64,000 nt of DNA from Ectopseudomonas toyotomiensis (GTDB lineage: Bacteria > Pseudomonadota > Gammaproteobacteria > Pseudomonadales > Pseudomonadaceae). A program made the position numbers and the translations under genes. The DNA is taken from the NCBI RefSeq assembly GCF_900115695.1, contig NZ_FOXK01000002.1:496001-560000 (forward strand), read 5' to 3'. The notes below the pieces were generated by a model, which was not told the DNA's origin, made no database searches, and saw nothing but the letters and a program-made list of their open reading frames with translations. Below, in pieces: positions 44,511 to 55,389 of this stretch (position 1 is its first letter; each line of letters opens with the position of its first letter).

Positions 44511-45434
44511 ATGCCAAGAATCATCCCTTTCATTTGCCTGTTGCTGGCTGCTGTTTTCCTGACGCCTGTGCCGGCCTGGGCGCGGGACTGCATCGGTATG
44601 GTGCCGGCCGGCACATCGGCGTTCTGGAGCGAGCTGGAAGCCGGCGCGAGACGCACCGCTGACGATCTGCAATTGGAACTCTATACGCGCGGCCCGACCC
44701 AGGAGGGCAGCGTCGAGGTGCAATTGCAGCTGATAGATCGTGTGCTTGCACAGGGCTGCAAGGCGCTGATCATCGCCCCGGCTGGCGATGCCATCGATAC
44801 CCGGATAGCGGCCTTGCGTGACGAAGGTATTCCCACCGTCTATGTCGACCGCGGCGTTGCGGGAGATGGCGCTTATGCGCTGGTGGCGACCGACAACTTC
44901 CTCGCAGGTCAGTTGGCCGGGCAACAACTGGCCGAGCGTCTCGGGCAGGGTGGCAGGGTCGGGGTGTTGCGTTTGCGTCCCGGGCTGCAATCGACCGAGG
45001 AGCGTGAGCGCGGCTTTCTGCTGGCGGCACAGGCGTCAGGGTTGCAGGTGGTATTCGACACCTACCTGGGTGATGACCGCCAGCGCATCGCCGAGGCCCT
45101 GAGCGAGCAGTTGCCCAGGCTCGACGGCCTGTTCAGCCCCAATGGCACCAGCAGCCGGGCGACACTGGCGGCTCTGCGCCAGTTGGGCAAGGCCGGTACG
45201 GTGGACTTCGTCGGCTTCGATGGAGGCGAACTGCTGTTCGATGCCGTGAGACAAGGACAGATTCACGCCCTGTTGCTTCAGCAGCCGCAGGCCATGGGTG
45301 ATCATGCGGTGCGCCTGGTGCATCGGGCCCTGAGTGGCGAACGCGCCATTTCACGCCTGCAACTGTTGCTCGAGCCACGGGTACTGACCGCCAGGGAATT
45401 GGCCGATATGACCGCGCCGCAACAGCCTTGGTGA
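44511..45434 (+). CDS. Orphan periplasmic type 1 (sugar/LacI-like) solute-binding protein
   Basis: The protein has 307 residues with a signal peptide (IIPFICLLLAAVFLTPVPAWA). The fold is that of periplasmic sugar-binding proteins: GMVPAGTSAFWSELEAGARR, ALIIAPAGDAIDTRIAALRD, IPTVYVDRGVAGDGAYALVA, GLFSPNGTSSRATLAALRQ and DFVGFDGGELLFDAVRQGQI. No permease or ATPase gene lies nearby, so it could feed a remote transporter or a sensor kinase. It is followed by two further orphan binding proteins on the same strand. Confidence 0.86.
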   Translation: MPRIIPFICLLLAAVFLTPVPAWARDCIGMVPAGTSAFWSELEAGARRTADDLQLELYTRGPTQEGSVEVQLQLIDRVLAQGCKALIIAPAGDAIDTRIAALRDEGIPTVYVDRGVAGDGAYALVATDNFLAGQLAGQQLAERLGQGGRVGVLRLRPGLQSTEERERGFLLAAQASGLQVVFDTYLGDDRQRIAEALSEQLPRLDGLFSPNGTSSRATLAALRQLGKAGTVDFVGFDGGELLFDAVRQGQIHALLLQQPQAMGDHAVRLVHRALSGERAISRLQLLLEPRVLTARELADMTAPQQPW

Positions 45435-45513
45435 TGGGCAGAGCGCGGGTTTATGATCCTTGTCCTGGCCGCCCTGAATTCGCTGTAGGGCGCGCTCTAG
45501 ACGGTGGCGTGCA

Positions 45514-46284
45514 ATGAACCTGAAGTACCTGCTCGCAGCTCTGTTGTTCTGCAGTTTTTGCGTCCACGTGACGGCTGCCGAGTTGCGGCTGTATACCGAA
45601 GACTATCGACCTTTCAGCTATCTTGAGAATGGCAGGCCGAGTGGCATGGCTGTGGCGGTGGTCGAAGAGTTGATCCGCCGTACCGGTGAGCAGGCGCGCA
45701 TCGAACTGGTGCCCTGGACACGCGGCTATCACCAGGTTCGTCATCAGGCCGACACCGCGTTGTTTTCTACCGTGCGCACGGCGCAGCGCGAAGCCGAGTT
45801 TCAGTGGGTCGGGCCGATCGCGCGAGGCTATACGCGCTTCTACACGCACAAGGATGCCGGGCTGCGAGTCACCAGCCTGGACGACGTGCGCCAGCTCGGC
45901 ACCCTTGCGGTGCCCAAGCAGTGGTACAGCTACGAACTGCTGCGTGAGCAGGAGCTGGATAACCTGTATGGCGTGCCGACGCCTCAGGACATGCTGCGCA
46001 TGTTTCGCCATGGCCGGGTCAAGCTGCTGCTGGCCAACAACCTGACCCTCGACGGCATGCTTGCCGAACAGGGCATGCATGCCGGGCAGCTGCAGGCGCA
46101 GTTCGACCTGATGCCCAATGACTCCTATATCGCCTTTTCCCTGCAGACGGATGCCGCTCGTGTCGCGCGATGGCAGCAGGCGCTGCAGCAGATGCGTCAT
46201 GACGGTAGCCTGGAGCGGATCTATCGACACTGGTTTCCGACGGCCGATGAGCGGACGTTGGTCGATTTGCTGCGCCTCGAGTGA
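45514..46284 (+). CDS. Orphan type 2 (family 3) solute-binding protein, copy A
   Basis: The protein has 256 residues with a signal peptide (LKYLLAALLFCSFCVHVTA). The mature start LRLYTEDYRPFSYLENGRPS is the SBP_bac_3 opening, and VALFSTVRTAQRE-type sequence appears as TALFSTVRTAQREAEFQWVG. The C-terminal HDGSLERIYRHWFP is typical. It is about as similar to copy B as paralogues from a tandem duplication would be (TVRTA.RE..FQWVGPI, PKQWY..E.L and MHAGQL replaced). No transport partners are next to it. The GTG/ATG region of copy B starts 54 bases on. Confidence 0.85.
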   Translation: MNLKYLLAALLFCSFCVHVTAAELRLYTEDYRPFSYLENGRPSGMAVAVVEELIRRTGEQARIELVPWTRGYHQVRHQADTALFSTVRTAQREAEFQWVGPIARGYTRFYTHKDAGLRVTSLDDVRQLGTLAVPKQWYSYELLREQELDNLYGVPTPQDMLRMFRHGRVKLLLANNLTLDGMLAEQGMHAGQLQAQFDLMPNDSYIAFSLQTDAARVARWQQALQQMRHDGSLERIYRHWFPTADERTLVDLLRLE

Positions 46285-46337
46285 AGCGGCTGCATGGCGC
46301 TCCACGTCTTGCTAGGCTGCAAGCGGGAGGGGCGGTG

Positions 46338-47093
46338 ATGGCCAAGTGTATTAATCAATGGCTGTGTATCCTGCTGCTGGTGCTGTGCGCTCCAGCGGCG
46401 GCACAGCTGCGTCTGCTCACCGAGGATGCGCCGCCGATGAGCTTCTTGCGCGAGGGCGAGCCCAGCGGTTTCTCCGTCGAGGTGGTCAGAGCGTTGCTGG
46501 CGCGCACCGGCGACAACGGTCAGATCGAACTGATGCCCTGGACGCGAGCATTGCATCTGGCTCAACAGGAGGAAGATGTCGCGCTGTTTTCCACCGTGCG
46601 TACTGCCGAGCGCGAGAACAGATTTCAGTGGGTCGGGCCCATCGTGGTCGGCACCACCAGCTTCTATTCGCTCAAGTCGCGCGACCTGGTCATCGACACC
46701 TTGGAGCAGGCCGCGGCCAGCGGGCCACTGGCGCTACCCAAGCAGTGGTACACCTTCGAGACCCTCAGCGCGAGGGGCTTTACCAACCTCTACGGCGTGC
46801 CCAGTTCGAAACAGATGGTGACCATGCTCAAGCATGGCCGGGTCAACCTGATTGCTACCGAAGACCTGACCCTGGCTGGCGAGCTGGCTGCTGTCGATCT
46901 CAAACCGCAGGACGTCACCGCGCACGTGCCGTTCATGCGCTCGGCCTATTACATCGCTTTCTCCCCGCAGACTTCGGTGGTGCGTGTGGTGCGCTGGCAG
47001 CGCGCCTTGCAGCAGATGCATGAGGACGGCAGCCTGGAGGCGATCCTGAAACGCTGGTTGCCGCATGCGCCGATGCCGCCCATCGCTCCGTAG
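46338..47093 (+). CDS. Orphan type 2 (family 3) solute-binding protein, copy B
   Basis: The protein has 251 residues, started at MAKCINQWLCILLLVLCAPA (46338) with GGGAGGGG upstream; a GTG at 46281 overlapping copy A is rejected because the signal peptide begins here. It shares with copy A the opening LRLLTEDAPPMSFLREGEPS, the segment VALFSTVRTAERENRFQWVG, LPKQWYTFETLSARGFTNLY and the tail MHEDGSLEAILKRWLP. It is a tandem paralogue. The ligand and membrane partner are unknown; some such proteins signal to diguanylate cyclases or kinases. Confidence 0.85.
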   Translation: MAKCINQWLCILLLVLCAPAAAQLRLLTEDAPPMSFLREGEPSGFSVEVVRALLARTGDNGQIELMPWTRALHLAQQEEDVALFSTVRTAERENRFQWVGPIVVGTTSFYSLKSRDLVIDTLEQAAASGPLALPKQWYTFETLSARGFTNLYGVPSSKQMVTMLKHGRVNLIATEDLTLAGELAAVDLKPQDVTAHVPFMRSAYYIAFSPQTSVVRVVRWQRALQQMHEDGSLEAILKRWLPHAPMPPIAP

Positions 47094-47146
47094 CGCCTCG
47101 CGCGGCGACTGGTTAACCTGAGCGCTGCAATCCACCGAGTCCGATC

Positions 47147-48148
47147 ATGTCGCGTCGTCATCTCACTCTCGATCTGCGCAGTCGCGCCGGCTTGTTCGCT
47201 CACCTTGGCGCGATGGAGCGGGCTGGCGTGCCCATTGATCGAGCGCTGGCCAGTCTGGATCTCGGTGCGCACCATGAGGCCGCCGTCAAGCGCCTGCGAC
47301 AGATGGTCGGCGGCGGACGCGACCTGGCGACTTCCGGCCAGTTGAGTGGCGTGTTCACGCCATTGGAAAGCGGCCTGGTGCGCGCTGCGCAGGAGGCCGG
47401 TGCTCTGGCGCATATCTACGAGCAATTGGCGCAGCGCTATGACGAACAGGCGCGTTATGCCGCAGAGTTGAAGTCACGTCTGCTATTGCCGGCCGGGGTT
47501 TTGCTGTTGGCGCTGGCGGTCAAACCCTTGCCTGCTTTAGTTGGGGGAAGTCTGAGTGGCGCGGGCTACCTGGCGGCTGTGCTGATGCCGATCTTGTGGC
47601 TGTCGGCATTGCTGTTCGGTGCACGAGCGTTGTGGCGACGCTGGCAACAGCGGCGAACCGATCAACCGGGCCCGTTGGACGATCTGCTGCTGGCTCTGCC
47701 GGTGTTGGGCAGCCTGCAGCGCCGGGCGGATGTCCGTAATTTCTGCGACAGCCTCGGGCTGCTGCTGGAGGCCGGGATGCCCGTGCTCGACGCCTTGCCG
47801 CGTGCCTGCAGTGCAGTGAGCGGCGCGCGGCTGCGGCGGGATTTCGCCAACCTGGCACCACGGGTTGCGGCTGGGCAGTCGTTGGTGCGGGCGTTCGACG
47901 GGCTGAGTTTTCATGGCAAAGCCATGCTCATCGGCGTGCTCAATACCGGCGAAGCGACCGGCCGGCCAGGCGAGGCGCTGCTGCGTTTCGCCCGCCTGCA
48001 GGCGCAGCAGCTGGCTGCGAGCCAACAGATGCTGGCGAGCTGGGCGCCACGGCTGTTCTATTTGGCGGTCGCCGGCTGGATGGCATACGGCCTGCTGACC
48101 GGTGGCGGTTTCTTCCCGGCCCTGCCCGCGGAGCTGGCTGGCCGATAA
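47147..48148 (+). CDS. Orphan GspF/PilC-like type II secretion membrane protein
   Basis: The protein has 333 residues. It has the two-fold F-domain arrangement: [20 protein letters not shown] with [20 protein letters not shown] in the first half, and [20 protein letters not shown] with [20 protein letters not shown] in the second. Three membrane segments separate and end them ([38 protein letters not shown] and [18 protein letters not shown]). PilC/GspF proteins are the inner-membrane platform of pilus and secretion machines. No ATPase, pilin or secretin gene is adjacent, so its partner system is unknown. Confidence 0.87.
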   Translation: MSRRHLTLDLRSRAGLFAHLGAMERAGVPIDRALASLDLGAHHEAAVKRLRQMVGGGRDLATSGQLSGVFTPLESGLVRAAQEAGALAHIYEQLAQRYDEQARYAAELKSRLLLPAGVLLLALAVKPLPALVGGSLSGAGYLAAVLMPILWLSALLFGARALWRRWQQRRTDQPGPLDDLLLALPVLGSLQRRADVRNFCDSLGLLLEAGMPVLDALPRACSAVSGARLRRDFANLAPRVAAGQSLVRAFDGLSFHGKAMLIGVLNTGEATGRPGEALLRFARLQAQQLAASQQMLASWAPRLFYLAVAGWMAYGLLTGGGFFPALPAELAGR

Positions 48149-48276
48149 TTTGCTGGTTATCGACCACGGCGGTCCGTTTGAAAGCTGGCAGCAAGTGCCT
48201 TGCGCTAGCATTCGTCACGTCTACGCCATTACTAAAAAGAGAAAAAAGCGATTCAACCGACTTTGGAATACGCCCC

Positions 48277-49149
48277 ATGCCCATCCTGCAACGTGCATCC
48301 CACCATGAGCTACGCAGTGCCTTCCGTGCCCTGCTGGCTTCCGACCGCTGTTACCACACGGCTTCGGTCTTCGATCCCATGTCCGCCCGCATCGCCGCCG
48401 ATCTCGACTTCGAGGTCGGTATTCTCGGCGGCTCCGTCGCCTCCCTGCAGGTACTCGGTGCGCCGGACTTCGCCCTGATCACTCTCAGCGAATTCGTCGA
48501 GCAGGCCGCGCGCATCGGCCGCGTCGCGCGTTTGCCGGTGATCGCCGATGCCGACCACGGCTACGGTAATGCGCTCAATGTGATGCGCACCGTGGTCGAG
48601 CTGGAACGCGCCGGCGTCGCCGCGCTGACCATCGAAGACACCCTGCTGCCGGCCCAGTTCGGCCGCAAGTCCACCGACCTGATCTCTATCGAGGAAGGCG
48701 TCGGCAAGATCCTCGCTGCGCTGGAGGCGCGTGTCGATCCGGAGCTCTCGATCATCGCCCGTACCCATGCCGGCGTACTGGAGGTGGACGAAGTGATCCG
48801 CCGCACTCGCGCCTATGAGGCTGCAGGCGCCGACGGCATCTGCCTGGTCGGGATCAAGGATTTCGCCCATCTCGAGCAGATCGCCGCAGGCCTCAAGGTG
48901 CCGCTGATGCTGGTCACCTATGGCAATCCCGAACTGCGCGATAACCAACGCCTGGCGCGCCTGGGCGTGCGCATCGTGGTCAACGGCCATGCTGCCTACT
49001 TCGCCGCGATCAAGGCCACCTACGACTGCCTGCGCGAACAGCGCGGTGCACAGCCGTGCGACCTCAACGCCACCGAGCTGACCCACAAGTACACCATGCC
49101 CGAGGATTACATTCTGTGGGCCAAGGAGTTCATGGAAGTCCGCGAGTAG
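48277..49149 (+). CDS. Oxaloacetate decarboxylase of the PEP mutase/isocitrate lyase superfamily (PA4872 type)
   Basis: The protein has 290 residues from [20 protein letters not shown] (48277); frames from 48178 add unrelated sequence. It is very similar to PA4872 as I recall it ([60 protein letters not shown]). Metal-binding Asp residues in DADHGYG and the [20 protein letters not shown] segment are intact. It decarboxylates oxaloacetate to pyruvate. It is a soluble enzyme feeding the pyruvate/TCA branch point. The DksA-like gene follows 76 bases on. Confidence 0.94.
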   Translation: MPILQRASHHELRSAFRALLASDRCYHTASVFDPMSARIAADLDFEVGILGGSVASLQVLGAPDFALITLSEFVEQAARIGRVARLPVIADADHGYGNALNVMRTVVELERAGVAALTIEDTLLPAQFGRKSTDLISIEEGVGKILAALEARVDPELSIIARTHAGVLEVDEVIRRTRAYEAAGADGICLVGIKDFAHLEQIAAGLKVPLMLVTYGNPELRDNQRLARLGVRIVVNGHAAYFAAIKATYDCLREQRGAQPCDLNATELTHKYTMPEDYILWAKEFMEVRE

Positions 49150-49225
49150 CCTGTCGCGACCGGCTGCACTTGCACTTCGCATTCTCCGGGCGCATATCTG
49201 TTCGGAGAGTGCGAGGAGGTCGAAC

Positions 49226-49492
49226 ATGGCAGGTGGTTGGGCAAGCGACGACGCAGTGCAGGAACAGATCGACAGCAGCATCGAGGACGCCGTTGCGCGT
49301 GCTCGCAGCCAGCTACCAAAGGGTGAGAGCCTGAGTCATTGCGAGGAATGCGATGCTGCCATTCCCGAGGCCCGGCGTCAGGCGATTCCCGGCGTGCGCC
49401 TGTGCGTCAACTGTCAGGCCGAGCACGACCGGGAGAACGCCGTCTACAGCGGCTACAACCGTCGCGGTAGCAAGGACAGCCAGCTGCGCTGA
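49226..49492 (+). CDS. Short DksA/TraR-type C4 zinc-finger protein
   Basis: The protein has 88 residues with the zinc finger HCEECDAAIPEARRQAIPGV ending in RLCVNCQAEHD; all four Cys are present. The N-terminal helix is too short for the full DksA coiled coil, so it belongs to the YbiI/TraR-like group. These bind RNA polymerase or are regulated by zinc status; a ppGpp-cofactor role is possible but unproven. It matches the small DksA-like gene PA4870 in position near ureC. Confidence 0.9.
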   Translation: MAGGWASDDAVQEQIDSSIEDAVARARSQLPKGESLSHCEECDAAIPEARRQAIPGVRLCVNCQAEHDRENAVYSGYNRRGSKDSQLR

Positions 49493-49566
49493 GCAAGCGG
49501 TACGGCACCTATTCGAGTCCTGATGGTCTAGTGCTACTAGACCGTGACTCAGGAAGAGGTGCCTGC

Positions 49567-50010
49567 ATGACGATTTTCGAAGCCTTACGCATCAGCCACG
49601 ATATCCAGCGCGAACTGGCGCAGAAACTGATCGCCACCCAGGGCGACAGCGCCGAACGCCACGCTTTGTTTTCTCAGCTCAAGCAGGAACTGGCCGTGCA
49701 CTCGGTGGCCGAAGAACGCCATTTCTATATTCCCCTGATGCAGCAGGACGCGGGCGTGGATCTATCGCGCCACGCGATCGCCGAGCATCACCAGATGGAC
49801 GAAATGATCGAGGACCTGGAGGAGACCGACCCCAGCAGCCCGAGCTGGCTGGCGCAAGCCAAGGCCCTGGCGGAAAAGGTCGAACACCACCTCAAGGAAG
49901 AAGAACACACCTTCTTCCAGATGGCCGGCAAGCTGCTTCGCGACAAGGAGAAACAGCAACTGGCGGGTGACTATCTCAGCGCCTACGACGAGATGAAGCA
50001 GGCGTCCTGA
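49567..50010 (+). CDS. Hemerythrin-domain protein
   Basis: The protein has 147 residues, started at MTIFEALRISHDIQRELAQK (49567) with GGAAGAGG upstream; an ATG at 49531 would add residues before the fold. Iron ligands in the hemerythrin pattern are visible: H in ISHDIQ, HSVAEERHFYIPLM, HHQMDEMIEDLEET and VEHHLKEEEHTFFQM. It should bind a di-iron centre and O2 or NO, or store iron. It ends 10 bases before a terminator shared with ureC. Confidence 0.9.
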   Translation: MTIFEALRISHDIQRELAQKLIATQGDSAERHALFSQLKQELAVHSVAEERHFYIPLMQQDAGVDLSRHAIAEHHQMDEMIEDLEETDPSSPSWLAQAKALAEKVEHHLKEEEHTFFQMAGKLLRDKEKQQLAGDYLSAYDEMKQAS

Positions 50011-50019
50011 CAGACCGAT

Positions 50020-50046
50020 AAGAGCCGGGCGCAACACCCGGCTCTT
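50020..50046. terminator. Terminator between hemerythrin and ureC
   Basis: AAGAGCCGGG (50020-50029) pairs with CCCGGCTCTT (50037-50046) around CGCAACA. The 10-bp stem separates convergent genes; T-runs are short in both directions. Confidence 0.7.
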
Positions 50047-50049
50047 GCA

Positions 50050-51750
<1,701 letters not shown>

Positions 51751-51760
51751 TGGAAGTCCT

Positions 51761-51825
51761 CGTAGGGTGCGCTGTGCGCACCGTTGCTATCTGTGTCGTT
51801 GCTGGTGCGCACGGCGCACCCTACG
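51761..51825. repeat. GTAGGGTGCGC palindromic repeat (copy 2) between ureB and ureC
   Basis: cgtagggtgcgctgtgcgca is mirrored by ggtgcgcacggcgcacccta then cg. Arms are imperfectly complementary over about 20 bases. It lies inside the urease transcript, where it can form a hairpin between ureB and ureC and so may change their relative expression. Confidence 0.75.
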
Positions 51826-51827
51826 GG

Positions 51828-52133
51828 CTATAGATCGCCCATGATCCGGCCGGCGAAGCCGAACACCCGGCGCTGGCCAGCCAGATCGACCAGTTCCACT
51901 TCACGGCTCTGCCCTGGCTCGAAGCGCACTGCGGTGCCGGCGGGGATGTTCAGGCGCATGCCACGCGCGGCAGCACGGTCGAACAGCAGGGCGTCGTTGG
52001 TCTCGAAGAAGTGGTAGTGCGAGCCGACCTGGATCGGCCGGTCGCCGCTGTTGGCTACGGAGAGGGTCAGGGTGCGGCGACCGGCATTGAGCTCGATCTC
52101 GCCATCGGCAATCTGGTATTCGCCGGGAATCAT
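51828..52133 (-). CDS. ureB: Urease beta subunit UreB
   Basis: The protein has 101 residues from [20 protein letters not shown] (52133); upstream frames to 52226 lie in the GNAT gene. The typical UreB core [20 protein letters not shown] and [20 protein letters not shown] is intact. It forms the (ABC)3 urease with UreA and UreC. Its ATG overlaps the stop of the preceding GNAT gene by 4 bases. Confidence 0.98.
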   Translation of the reverse strand: MIPGEYQIADGEIELNAGRRTLTLSVANSGDRPIQVGSHYHFFETNDALLFDRAAARGMRLNIPAGTAVRFEPGQSREVELVDLAGQRRVFGFAGRIMGDL

Positions 52134-52663
52134 GGTGAAGGCCTCGCAAGCGTCTTGTAGTAGATGGCATTGGCCCGGTAGGTGCCGTCCGGGCCGCAGG
52201 CGTAATCGGGTAGGCCACCAATGCACTGGTAGCCGAGGTGGCGATAAAGCTGTTCTGCGTCACTGCCAGCCTCGGTGTCGAGGTACAACAGGCCGCGCTT
52301 GCGGGTCGCCGCTTCCTGCTCGACGGCCTGCATCAACAGACGGGCGATGCCGCGACGACGTGAGTCGCTCAGTACCAGCAGTTTCTGAATCTCTGCGCGG
52401 TTCAGTCCGTTGGGTTTCTGGCACAGGCTCAGTTGCACGCTGCCCAGAACGCGGCTCTGCTCATGGGCCACCCAGAGCAGCAGAGAGCCGTCCGTCATGG
52501 CCGCATGCACCTGGGCGAAATATTCAGCGGCTTCTCGTTCGTCTAGATCGGCGAGAAAACCTATCGATGCACCATCGTTGATCGCATCGAGCAGCAGGAC
52601 GATCAAACCTTCGCGGTAGTTGGCGAAGTTGGTGCTGTCGAGTCGCTGTAGCGTCACGGCCAC
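52130..52663 (-). CDS. GNAT acetyltransferase inside the urease operon (extra copy)
   Basis: The protein has 177 residues from a GTG with AAGGAG upstream. GNAT motif A is [20 protein letters not shown] (about 95-114), followed by [20 protein letters not shown]. It should acetylate a small amine, peptide or antibiotic-like compound with acetyl-CoA. Its stop overlaps the ureB start. I do not recall an equivalent at this position in P. aeruginosa, so it may be a strain-specific insertion. Confidence 0.87.
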   Translation of the reverse strand: MAVTLQRLDSTNFANYREGLIVLLLDAINDGASIGFLADLDEREAAEYFAQVHAAMTDGSLLLWVAHEQSRVLGSVQLSLCQKPNGLNRAEIQKLLVLSDSRRRGIARLLMQAVEQEAATRKRGLLYLDTEAGSDAEQLYRHLGYQCIGGLPDYACGPDGTYRANAIYYKTLARPSP

Positions 52664-52667
52664 GGGG

Positions 52668-53177
52668 TCACTCCTTGGCGCCGAGGATCAGTTGCATAAA
52701 GGTCAGATCCAGCCAGCGCCCGAACTTGCGGCCGACCTGGGGCATCTGCCCGGTGGTGATGAAGCCGAGGCGCTGGTGCAGGCGAATCGAGGCGGTATTT
52801 TCCGACTCGATGGCGGCGACCATGACGTGCAGGTTGGCGGCGCGAGCGCGCTCGATCAGCGCCTGCATCAGCGCCGGGCCCAGGCCCTGGCCGCGTTGGT
52901 CGGCGCGCACGTAGACCGAGTGCTCGACGGTCTGACGGAAGCCTTCGATGGTGCGCCAGGTGCCGTAGCTGGCATAACCGACTACCTCGCCGGCGGCGTC
53001 ATGCGCGACCAGCACCGGGAAGCCGGCCGCCGTGCGTTCGACCAGCCAGGCACGGCGGTTGGCCAGGTCTACCAGGGTCTCATTCCAGATTGCTGTGGTG
53101 TGCTGCACCGCGTCGTTGTAGATGGCCAGGATGCCGGGCAGGTCGGCTTCGCCGGCATTCACTATGTCGAAACTCAT
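52668..53177 (-). CDS. GNAT acetyltransferase of the PA4866/phosphinothricin acetyltransferase type
   Basis: The protein has 169 residues. Its sequence follows the PITA/phosphinothricin-acetyltransferase pattern: IYNDAVQHTTAIWNETLVDL, HSVYVRADQRGQGLGPALMQ (acetyl-CoA loop) and NLHVMVAAIESENTASIRLH with LHQRLGFITTGQMPQVGRKF. The P. aeruginosa homologue acetylates methionine sulfoximine and sulfone. It is embedded between ureA and the second GNAT gene, 3-4 bases from each, so it is co-transcribed with urease. Confidence 0.93.
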   Translation of the reverse strand: MSFDIVNAGEADLPGILAIYNDAVQHTTAIWNETLVDLANRRAWLVERTAAGFPVLVAHDAAGEVVGYASYGTWRTIEGFRQTVEHSVYVRADQRGQGLGPALMQALIERARAANLHVMVAAIESENTASIRLHQRLGFITTGQMPQVGRKFGRWLDLTFMQLILGAKE

Positions 53178-53180
53178 GGT

Positions 53181-53483
53181 TCAGGCGATCGGTTGGTGGA
53201 CGGTCACCAGCTTGGTGCCGTCGGGGAAGGTGGCTTCGATCTGGATCTCCGGGATCATCTCCGGCACACCCTCCATCACCTGATCGCGGGCCAGCAGGGT
53301 GGTGCCGAAATGCATCAGCTCGGCGACCGTCTGGCCGTCGCGTGCGCCTTCGAGCAGGGCGGCGGAGATGTAGGCCATGGCCTCCGGGTAGTTCAGCTTG
53401 ACCCCACGCGCCAGGCGGCGCTCAGCCACCAGGCCGGCAGTGAAGATCAGCAGCTTGTCTTTTTCTCTTGGTGACAAATCCAT
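53181..53483 (-). CDS. ureA: Urease gamma subunit UreA
   Basis: The protein has 100 residues beginning [20 protein letters not shown] with the family core [14 protein letters not shown] sequence ([20 protein letters not shown]) and [20 protein letters not shown]. It is the smallest subunit of the three-part bacterial urease. It is separated from ureD by 184 bases that hold a REP-type palindrome. Confidence 0.98.
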   Translation of the reverse strand: MDLSPREKDKLLIFTAGLVAERRLARGVKLNYPEAMAYISAALLEGARDGQTVAELMHFGTTLLARDQVMEGVPEMIPEIQIEATFPDGTKLVTVHQPIA

Positions 53484-53595
53484 GACGGCTCCAGTCTTGG
53501 AGCGGCAAGGCAGTGCCTTGTCCGCGATAGTGCTTCGGTTGCTTGGTGGAAAGCGGCGTGCGCTGTTCCACTCTGGCGTGGCTGTACTGCAATTT

Positions 53596-53654
53596 GTAGG
53601 AGCCGGCTCGCCGGCGATTAGGCTTCTGTTGATCGCCGGTAAGCCGGCTCCTAC
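53596..53654. repeat. REP-type palindrome between ureD and ureA
   Basis: gtaggagccggctcgccggc with gat is mirrored by atcgccggtaagccggctcc then tac. This is the common Pseudomonas REP pattern and forms a stable hairpin inside the urease transcript. Confidence 0.85.
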
Positions 53655-53667
53655 GTGTCCGTTGTGC

Positions 53668-54504
53668 TCATGTGCTCCAGATTCGGGGTGGCACTGCTTC
53701 GCGCCCCAGCAGCGCCGGACGCAGCAGGCGCCAGAACTCGATCAACCAGGCGCGTGCCTTGAGTGCTTCACTGGCCAGGCAGCGCGCTATAAGCAGGCCT
53801 GAAATCTGGCTGAGGTCACCGCGTACACCGTCGATCTTCAGCTCCCGGCAGCGCTCCAGCAAATCACTGTCTACATCGCCGCTGATCAGCAGGGTGGCAA
53901 ACACCGGCTGGCCGTCGAGGCCGATGGGCGAGTCGAGCAGGCCGTCGCCGCCAGTCAGGCGCTGACGTTCGTGCCAGAGCAGCTTGCCATCGCGGCGGAC
54001 ATCCAGCACGGCCTGGAAATGGCCGCTGGCAAAGCGCTCGTCGGCGGCGGGGCGGCCGAGGGCGACGATATCCCAGTAGAACAGGCGAGCATCGCCGTGC
54101 AGCTCGATCTGTGTGTGCAGTTCGGCCTGAGCGCCGGCATAGATGATGGTTTCCTGCGGCAGCCACTCCAGGGTGGCGCCGGTCTCGACGTTCAGGCGCA
54201 GAACCTGGCGGGCGACACCTGCTGCGCGGTACCACTTGGCCGCGCCAGGGCTGGTGAGCTGTACCCAGCTGCGCTCGCCGGCACGGGCCGAGATGTTCAG
54301 GGTGTCGCCGCCAGCGATGCCGCCAGGCGGATGAACGATGATGTGCTGGCAAACCTCCGGGCCTTCGGCATACAGATGCTTCTGCACTCTAAGTGGGCCG
54401 ACATGGCGTCGCTGCACTGGTGTGGTGCGTTCGCCGTGACGTGCGTAAGCCAGCTCCAGCTCGGCAGGCCAGCTTGGCGTGAACAGGGCAGCAGGCAGAT
54501 TCAT
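53668..54504 (-). CDS. ureD: Urease accessory protein UreD (UreH)
   Basis: The protein has 278 residues, started at [20 protein letters not shown] (54504); the frame to 54630 would begin upstream of the predicted transcription start. UreD motifs include [50 protein letters not shown] and [20 protein letters not shown]. It is the scaffold through which UreFG deliver nickel to UreABC. It is the first gene of the urease structural operon here. Confidence 0.96.
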   Translation of the reverse strand: MNLPAALFTPSWPAELELAYARHGERTTPVQRRHVGPLRVQKHLYAEGPEVCQHIIVHPPGGIAGGDTLNISARAGERSWVQLTSPGAAKWYRAAGVARQVLRLNVETGATLEWLPQETIIYAGAQAELHTQIELHGDARLFYWDIVALGRPAADERFASGHFQAVLDVRRDGKLLWHERQRLTGGDGLLDSPIGLDGQPVFATLLISGDVDSDLLERCRELKIDGVRGDLSQISGLLIARCLASEALKARAWLIEFWRLLRPALLGREAVPPRIWST

Positions 54505-54543
54505 CAGTGCCAGGGTTCCACGGGATAGTTGACCGAGTGGGCA

Positions 54544-54559
54544 AGCAAGAGGCGTGCCC
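54544..54559 (-). promoter_or_regulatory. Sigma-54 promoter for the ureD-A-B-C operon
   Basis: Minus-strand GGGCACGCCTCTTGCT differs from TGGCAYRNNNNTTGCW only in its first base, with exact GG-N10-GC spacing. Transcription would begin near 54533, 29 bases before the ureD ATG at 54504, which supports that start. Confidence 0.7.
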
Positions 54560-54678
54560 TGAACCAAGTCGGTGCGCTTGCCTGCACGCTCACGTGGCCA
54601 GTCGAGGTGCTGCATCTGGCTCTGCCTCAAAGCGTCTCCCCGGTTCTAGAGTCGAGCGTCGATTCGTTGGGAGCACTC

Positions 54679-55389
54679 ATGTTTTTTATCATCGCCTTCG
54701 CCGCCGGCCTGGTGCGCGGCTACAGCGGTTTCGGTTTCGCCATGCTGATGGCGCTCGGGCTGATGCTGCAGTTGCCGCCAGCCGAGGCGGTGCCGGTGGC
54801 GTTGATTCTCGACGTGGCCTGTAGCGTGACGCTATGGCCGGCCGCGTTGCGCGCCGTCCATGGGCGCGTGTTCGGGCGCCTGCTGCTGGGCATGCTGCTG
54901 GCGGTGCCGCTGGGCGCATGCTTGTTGCTATGGCTACCTGCAGGCGTCATGGCGCCGTTGGTGGCCTCGCTCTGCTTGTGTGGTGGATTGCTGGTGCTGT
55001 GGCGCCCGCCCGTTGGTAAGGCGCTAGGCCAGGGCTTGGCCTGGTTGGCAGGGCTGGCATCCGGTCTGGCGACGACCATGGCCTCGGCCGGTGGCCCGCC
55101 ACTGATGATCTACCTGCTGCGCAGTGGTCTGGATGCGCGGCAATTGCGTGGCACGGCGGTGCTGTTCTTCCTGGCCAGCAGTTTCTCTGCGTTGATCGGG
55201 TTGGGTGTCGCTGGCGTGTTGACCGGCTCGCTGTGGCGACTGGCGCTGGAACTTGCGTTACCGGCGCTGGCCGGCAACCTGCTTGGCCAGTGGCTGTATC
55301 CGCGCTGGCAACCTTTGTCGCTAAGGGTGTTGGTAGGTGGGTTGCTGGTGCTGTTGTCGCTGGGAAGCCTGCTGAAGGCGATCTGGTAG
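54679..55389 (+). CDS. TauE/SafE (TSUP) family membrane exporter
   Basis: The protein has 236 residues, started at MFFIIAFAAGLVRGYSGFGF (54679) with GGGAG upstream; the longer frame from 54529 crosses the ureD promoter. It has eight hydrophobic segments and the family repeat motif GLVRGYSGFGFAMLMALGL and GLASGLATTMASAGGPPLMI. TSUP proteins export sulfite, sulfoacetate or other organosulfur anions, or take up such acids. Its substrate is unknown. It is divergent from ureD, and its 3' end touches a palindromic repeat. Confidence 0.88.
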   Translation: MFFIIAFAAGLVRGYSGFGFAMLMALGLMLQLPPAEAVPVALILDVACSVTLWPAALRAVHGRVFGRLLLGMLLAVPLGACLLLWLPAGVMAPLVASLCLCGGLLVLWRPPVGKALGQGLAWLAGLASGLATTMASAGGPPLMIYLLRSGLDARQLRGTAVLFFLASSFSALIGLGVAGVLTGSLWRLALELALPALAGNLLGQWLYPRWQPLSLRVLVGGLLVLLSLGSLLKAIW

